From contig CAVZZV010000005.1 in the NCBI GenBank assembly GCA_963779845.1, positions 682,001-746,000 on the forward strand: 64,000 nt of DNA. Reading direction: 5' to 3'. Under the pieces are notes generated by a model. It was not told where the DNA came from and ran no database searches. It saw only the letters and a program-made list of their open reading frames with translations. Source of the DNA: CAVZZV01 sp963779845. Lineage in GTDB: Bacteria; Bacteroidota; Bacteroidia; Bacteroidales; GCA-2748055. Position numbers and translations under genes: made by a program. How positions within the stretch are numbered: position 1 is the stretch's first letter; each line of letters opens with the position of its first letter. Shown one piece after another: positions 61,112 to 64,000 of the stretch.

Positions 61112-61750
61112 TTATTGGAAAAATGGGTTGTGCTCCGTTTCCATCCCAATGGATGTATGCTCCCCGTGACCTGGAAAGATGAGGATGTCCCGGTCAAGGT
61201 TGAAAACTTTTTCCCTGATCCCCTTAATTAACAGATCATAATCACCTCCGGGCAAATCAGTCCTGCCAATACTGCCCCTAAACAATACATCCCCAGATAT
61301 AATAAACATACCCTCGCTGGAATAATATAGCAGGGAGCCTGGAGAATGCCCGGGCACGTGAATGCACTCCAGCTTATCTTTTCCCAGAAAAATCTCATTA
61401 CCCTCTTCATAATTGATGTCCGGTGAGGGGGGTGGATTCACCTCAAGTCCAAAAAACTTCCCCTGCCCGACAGCCTGACGCAGAAGGAATTCATCAGCAC
61501 GATGAATGGCAAAAGGGACAGGATAATTACTTTTCAGCTCGGCGATTCCCAAAAGATGGTCAACATGCCCATGTGTGTTCAATAAAAGCTTTGGGACAAG
61601 TTTGGTCAAACGAATAAAATCTTCCAGCTCCTTCAGTTCATGACTGTTACTGCAGGCAGCATCAACAATAATGGATTCGCCATTTTCATTGTAGATAATA
61701 TAGGTATTTACCTGAAAAGGATTGAAAACAAACTTTTTTATTTTTAGCAT
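61112..61750 (-). CDS. Metallo-beta-lactamase-fold hydrolase (glyoxalase II-like)
   Basis: This 212-residue protein has the metal motif THGHVDHLLGI (HxHxDH, about residues 58-67), a second His in VPGHSPGSLLYY, Asp in ISGDVLFRGSIGRTDLPGGD and a final FPGHGEHTSIG. The GRTDLPGGD segment is common in glyoxalase II-like hydrolases. Substrate is unknown. It is flanked by gcvP and pcm on the same strand. Confidence 0.88.
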   Translation of the reverse strand: MLKIKKFVFNPFQVNTYIIYNENGESIIVDAACSNSHELKELEDFIRLTKLVPKLLLNTHGHVDHLLGIAELKSNYPVPFAIHRADEFLLRQAVGQGKFFGLEVNPPPSPDINYEEGNEIFLGKDKLECIHVPGHSPGSLLYYSSEGMFIISGDVLFRGSIGRTDLPGGDYDLLIKGIREKVFNLDRDILIFPGHGEHTSIGMETEHNPFFQ

Positions 61751-61856
61751 ATTTACTCGGTTTACCTGAGCTATTTTTTAAATTACAACTTCCATAAAAT
61801 ACCCTATTTAAGTGCGCCATGGTCCAAATTACGATGATTAGTAATCAGTGGTCTGT

Positions 61857-62501
61857 TCATCCTGACTTTCCTTTTAACAAAGGGACAAACGCAAAGGCGC
61901 CATGCGCTGAACGGCTGAAATCCTTCTCGTTTTCCCGTACTATCCGTATCATTTTTTGCCCAGTTTTCCCCCCAACGGGAATTACCAGTTTTCCTCCAAT
62001 TGCCAATTGGGCAAGCAACTCCTGAGGCACCTCAGGAGCCCCAGCGGTTACCAGAATTTTATCAAAAGGAGCATAGGCCGGCAATCCTGAATACCCGTCA
62101 CCATAGAAAAATTGCGCCTTATACCCCAGGGCTGAAAGGTTCAACTGGGCTTTCAGAAAAAGTTCCTTCTGTCTTTCAATGGTAAAGACCCGGGCTTTCA
62201 TTTCCAAAAGCACCGCAGTCTGGTATCCAGAGCCGGTGCCTACCTCCAACACCTTTTCGTTGGGCTTCAGTTCCAGGAGTCCCGTTTGAAAAGCGACGGT
62301 GAAGGGCTGTGAAATGGTTTGTCCGGCAGCTATAGGAAACGCCTGGTCACTGTATGAAAATTTGATGAACGAGCTATCCATAAAAAGGTGCCGTGGAACC
62401 GCTCCAATAGCTGCCAGTACCTCTTGATCTTTTATCCCTTTTGTCCGTAAGAGCTCAACCAGTTTTTTTCGCAGTCCTTTATGTTGAAAAGAATCATTCA
62501 T
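61857..62501 (-). CDS. pcm: Protein-L-isoaspartate O-methyltransferase
   Basis: This 214-residue SAM enzyme has QTISQPFTVAFQTGLLELKPNEKVLEVGTGSGYQTAVL-type motifs (the QTISQP signature followed by SAM motif I at about 79-87) and FDKILVTAGAPEVP. It methylates L-isoaspartyl residues in damaged proteins to start their repair. A possible -7 box, TATATTTG on the reverse strand at 62519-62526, precedes it. Confidence 0.93.
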   Translation of the reverse strand: MNDSFQHKGLRKKLVELLRTKGIKDQEVLAAIGAVPRHLFMDSSFIKFSYSDQAFPIAAGQTISQPFTVAFQTGLLELKPNEKVLEVGTGSGYQTAVLLEMKARVFTIERQKELFLKAQLNLSALGYKAQFFYGDGYSGLPAYAPFDKILVTAGAPEVPQELLAQLAIGGKLVIPVGGKTGQKMIRIVRENEKDFSRSAHGAFAFVPLLKGKSG

Positions 62502-62591
62502 TTTTTTTAGCTATACTACAAATATAACTTTATCAACAGAGAAAGTTGAAAAGTCTAAAAACATTTTCCCGATCTTTATTAACAAATCCTG

Positions 62592-62599
62592 TATGTTTG
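62592..62599 (+). promoter_or_regulatory. -7 box (TATGTTTG) for the Gfo/Idh/MocA-like gene
   Basis: TATGTTTG followed by CAC matches TAnnTTTG, 20 nt before the ATG at 62620. Confidence 0.5.
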
Positions 62600-62619
62600 C
62601 ACAAATACAATCGTGATAA

Positions 62620-63570
62620 ATGATCAAAGTCGGTATTTTCAGTTCAGCAGGTGGTTTTGATTCTATTATTTCTTCGATCAGGATTAGGCCGGATTGTTTT
62701 TTATGCGGGGTTTATATCAATATCAATGCCGGCGAAATTTTCCGCCAGCAAAAGCTATCCGCACTGAGGTTTACAAATCCGGACCACCTTACCGATATCT
62801 CAGATGTCCTTATCTTTGCTGATAACGCTTACTTTAATGTTGAAAGCATCCGTAAGGCTCTCAAAAAATCAAAGCATGTATTCCTTTTTCCGGATACCCG
62901 GGTTTCCTTTTATCAGTTGGAAGAACTCAACAAACTTGCGGAAGAAGCCGGTGTGGTATTTAGTATCTGGCAACCTGCTCCAAATGCGGCATTGAAAAAG
63001 CTTCTGGGCGGACAATACAGGGAGCCCTTTTTCATGTCCATCAACCGATCCCTGCACAGGGAACAAACCCTCGCCGGCAGAACCATTATCGATTCTCTTT
63101 ACGAAGAAGTTCTCTTCGCTCTTTCCTTGAACAAACAAAACATAAATAAATTCTATACCACCACAGTACCCTGGTGTTCTCCCGGCCCCTCTTTTATCCA
63201 TGTAAGAATTGAATTTGTGAATGGTTCAACAGTTAATCTCAGCCTTAATAATTACACATTGAAAAATGAGAGGTATACAGAGATCTTTTCCGGGGACAAA
63301 ATGATCGAGATGAAAAGTGGCAACAGTGAAATAAACGTACTTCAAAAAAACCCTAATGAGACCAAAACCTTCTCGGTTAATAGGGGGTTTGACCGGGAAG
63401 CAGATTCAGATGAAGGTATAAAACACTTCCTGGAATCTGCTATCAACGGCAGAGGCCATAGCCCTTCAGCATTTGGGTCGGGCATCGAAGACCATCTGTC
63501 TGCTACCAGGATTATTCATAAAATCATTCCTTTTCCGGTGAACGAGATGGAATACCGGATGCAATATTAG
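62620..63570 (+). CDS. Gfo/Idh/MocA-like protein with degenerate NAD-binding site
   Basis: This 316-residue protein has the two-domain plan of Gfo/Idh/MocA oxidoreductases: an N-terminal Rossmann-like half (VGIFSSAGGFDSIISSI, then VLIFADNAYFNVESIRKALKKSKHVFLFP) and a C-terminal beta-sheet half. The usual GxGxxG is absent (FSSAGGFD) and the EKP motif is replaced by FPDTR, so catalysis is doubtful. It is followed by a sugar-transferase gene, suggesting a role in surface polysaccharide synthesis. Confidence 0.65.
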   Translation: MIKVGIFSSAGGFDSIISSIRIRPDCFLCGVYININAGEIFRQQKLSALRFTNPDHLTDISDVLIFADNAYFNVESIRKALKKSKHVFLFPDTRVSFYQLEELNKLAEEAGVVFSIWQPAPNAALKKLLGGQYREPFFMSINRSLHREQTLAGRTIIDSLYEEVLFALSLNKQNINKFYTTTVPWCSPGPSFIHVRIEFVNGSTVNLSLNNYTLKNERYTEIFSGDKMIEMKSGNSEINVLQKNPNETKTFSVNRGFDREADSDEGIKHFLESAINGRGHSPSAFGSGIEDHLSATRIIHKIIPFPVNEMEYRMQY

Positions 63571-63614
63571 TGACTGGAATCAAACAAGAACCCACTATCG
63601 GTCAATATTTTCCA

Positions 63615-63622
63615 TATCTTTG
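63615..63622 (+). promoter_or_regulatory. -7 box (TATCTTTG) for the sugar transferase gene
   Basis: TATCTTTG followed by CACAA is a near copy of the box upstream of the thioredoxin-like gene. It gives a leader of about 45 nt to the ATG at 63675. Confidence 0.55.
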
Positions 63623-63674
63623 CACAACATCGTTTGTTTAATTTCGTTAAAATTTCATCTTTTTTCGCTTTCTG

Positions 63675-64000
63675 ATGAACAGGAAAACACAGCTTAGCAA
63701 ATACCTGATTTCTGATTATTTTGCCGCAGCCATAAGCTGGACATTGTTTTATGTTTTTCGGAAAGAATATATCGAACCCCTCAAATTTGGCTACGATATC
63801 CCGCTTACTTTCAGTACCAGTTTCTTTCTCGGATTGGCAATTCTTCCCCTAAGCTGGCTTTTTTTGTATTACCTGATGGGGTATTATAAAAAAATCTTCA
63901 GAAAATCCAGGCTAAATGACATATTACAAACATTTTATCAGGTAATAACCGGAGTGCTGCTCATTTTCTTTTTCCTTATCCTGGATGATTACATAAGCAG
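63675..64000 (+). CDS. Polyprenyl-phosphate sugar-phosphotransferase, N-terminal part (3' end outside window)
   Basis: From ATG 63675 the frame is open to the window end (108 residues). It begins MNRKTQLSKYLISDYFAAAI and shows hydrophobic helices (about 14-28, 48-70, 88-104) with the LSWLFLYYLMGYYKKIFRKSRL segment. This is the start of WcaJ/undecaprenyl-phosphate glucose phosphotransferase-type proteins in Bacteroidota. The catalytic C-terminal domain is beyond the window, so the call depends on the N-terminal pattern. Confidence 0.7.
   Translation, partial: MNRKTQLSKYLISDYFAAAISWTLFYVFRKEYIEPLKFGYDIPLTFSTSFFLGLAILPLSWLFLYYLMGYYKKIFRKSRLNDILQTFYQVITGVLLIFFFLILDDYIS

Overview
The window is a stretch of a Bacteroidota chromosome, probably from an anaerobic or facultative member near Bacteroidales/Marinilabiliales. 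This rests on several lineage-typical features: a MurF-alanine racemase fusion, GldB, a type IX secretion (T9SS) sorting tail, a futalosine-pathway menaquinone gene, a very short SSB, near absence of Shine-Dalgarno sequences, and repeated TAnnTTTG (-7) promoter boxes, some with a TTTG (-33) box about 18-20 nt upstream. No rRNA, tRNA or CRISPR array was seen.

Layout. 1-13 kb: a truncated FkbM methyltransferase, a DEAD-box helicase, Dps, the nrfHA nitrite reductase pair, a 2[4Fe-4S] ferredoxin, an M20 amidohydrolase, a half-size TSUP permease, a large propeller/barrel protein, a DUF1573 protein and an atypical thioredoxin-like protein. 13-18 kb: MeaB, GldB, a PorT-like barrel, NadE (frameshifted in this sequence) and a Crp/Fnr regulator. 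18-24 kb: envelope glycan and lipid genes, namely GT39, an LpxL-like acyltransferase, a GT4 and a GT2-GT4 fusion. 24-40 kb: housekeeping genes (murF-alr, tdk, rsmI, yjjG, dnaB, ispE, a carboxylase pair, lptG, tgt, GT2, ECF sigma, rsmG, rpmH).

40.1-45.9 kb is the accessory island. It contains a decayed IS3-type transposase, an orphan antitoxin-like gene, an XRE repressor killed by a TGA codon, and an intact RelE/ParE-type toxin-antitoxin pair. Next come a colicin E3-type ribonuclease toxin module with a candidate immunity gene, a small membrane protein, and a 5'-truncated, frameshifted RHS gene with an AT-rich variable tip. The E3-type module keeps all four catalytic positions (Asp, His, Glu, Arg) but is encoded as a free-standing 150-residue ORF, translationally coupled to the gene before it.

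46-64 kb returns to core genes: a VKOR/SPW-like membrane protein, MqnE, then PASTA protein - T9SS cargo - RluD - Ddl, a complete three-gene acyl-CoA carboxylase, ssb, gcvP, an MBL hydrolase, pcm, a Gfo/Idh/MocA-like protein, and the start of a polyprenyl-phosphate sugar transferase cut by the window end.

Together the core genes point to an organism with menaquinone-linked anaerobic respiration (MqnE, NrfHA), a propionate/methylmalonyl-CoA branch (MeaB, two carboxylase loci), a T9SS/gliding type outer membrane, and active surface polysaccharide synthesis.
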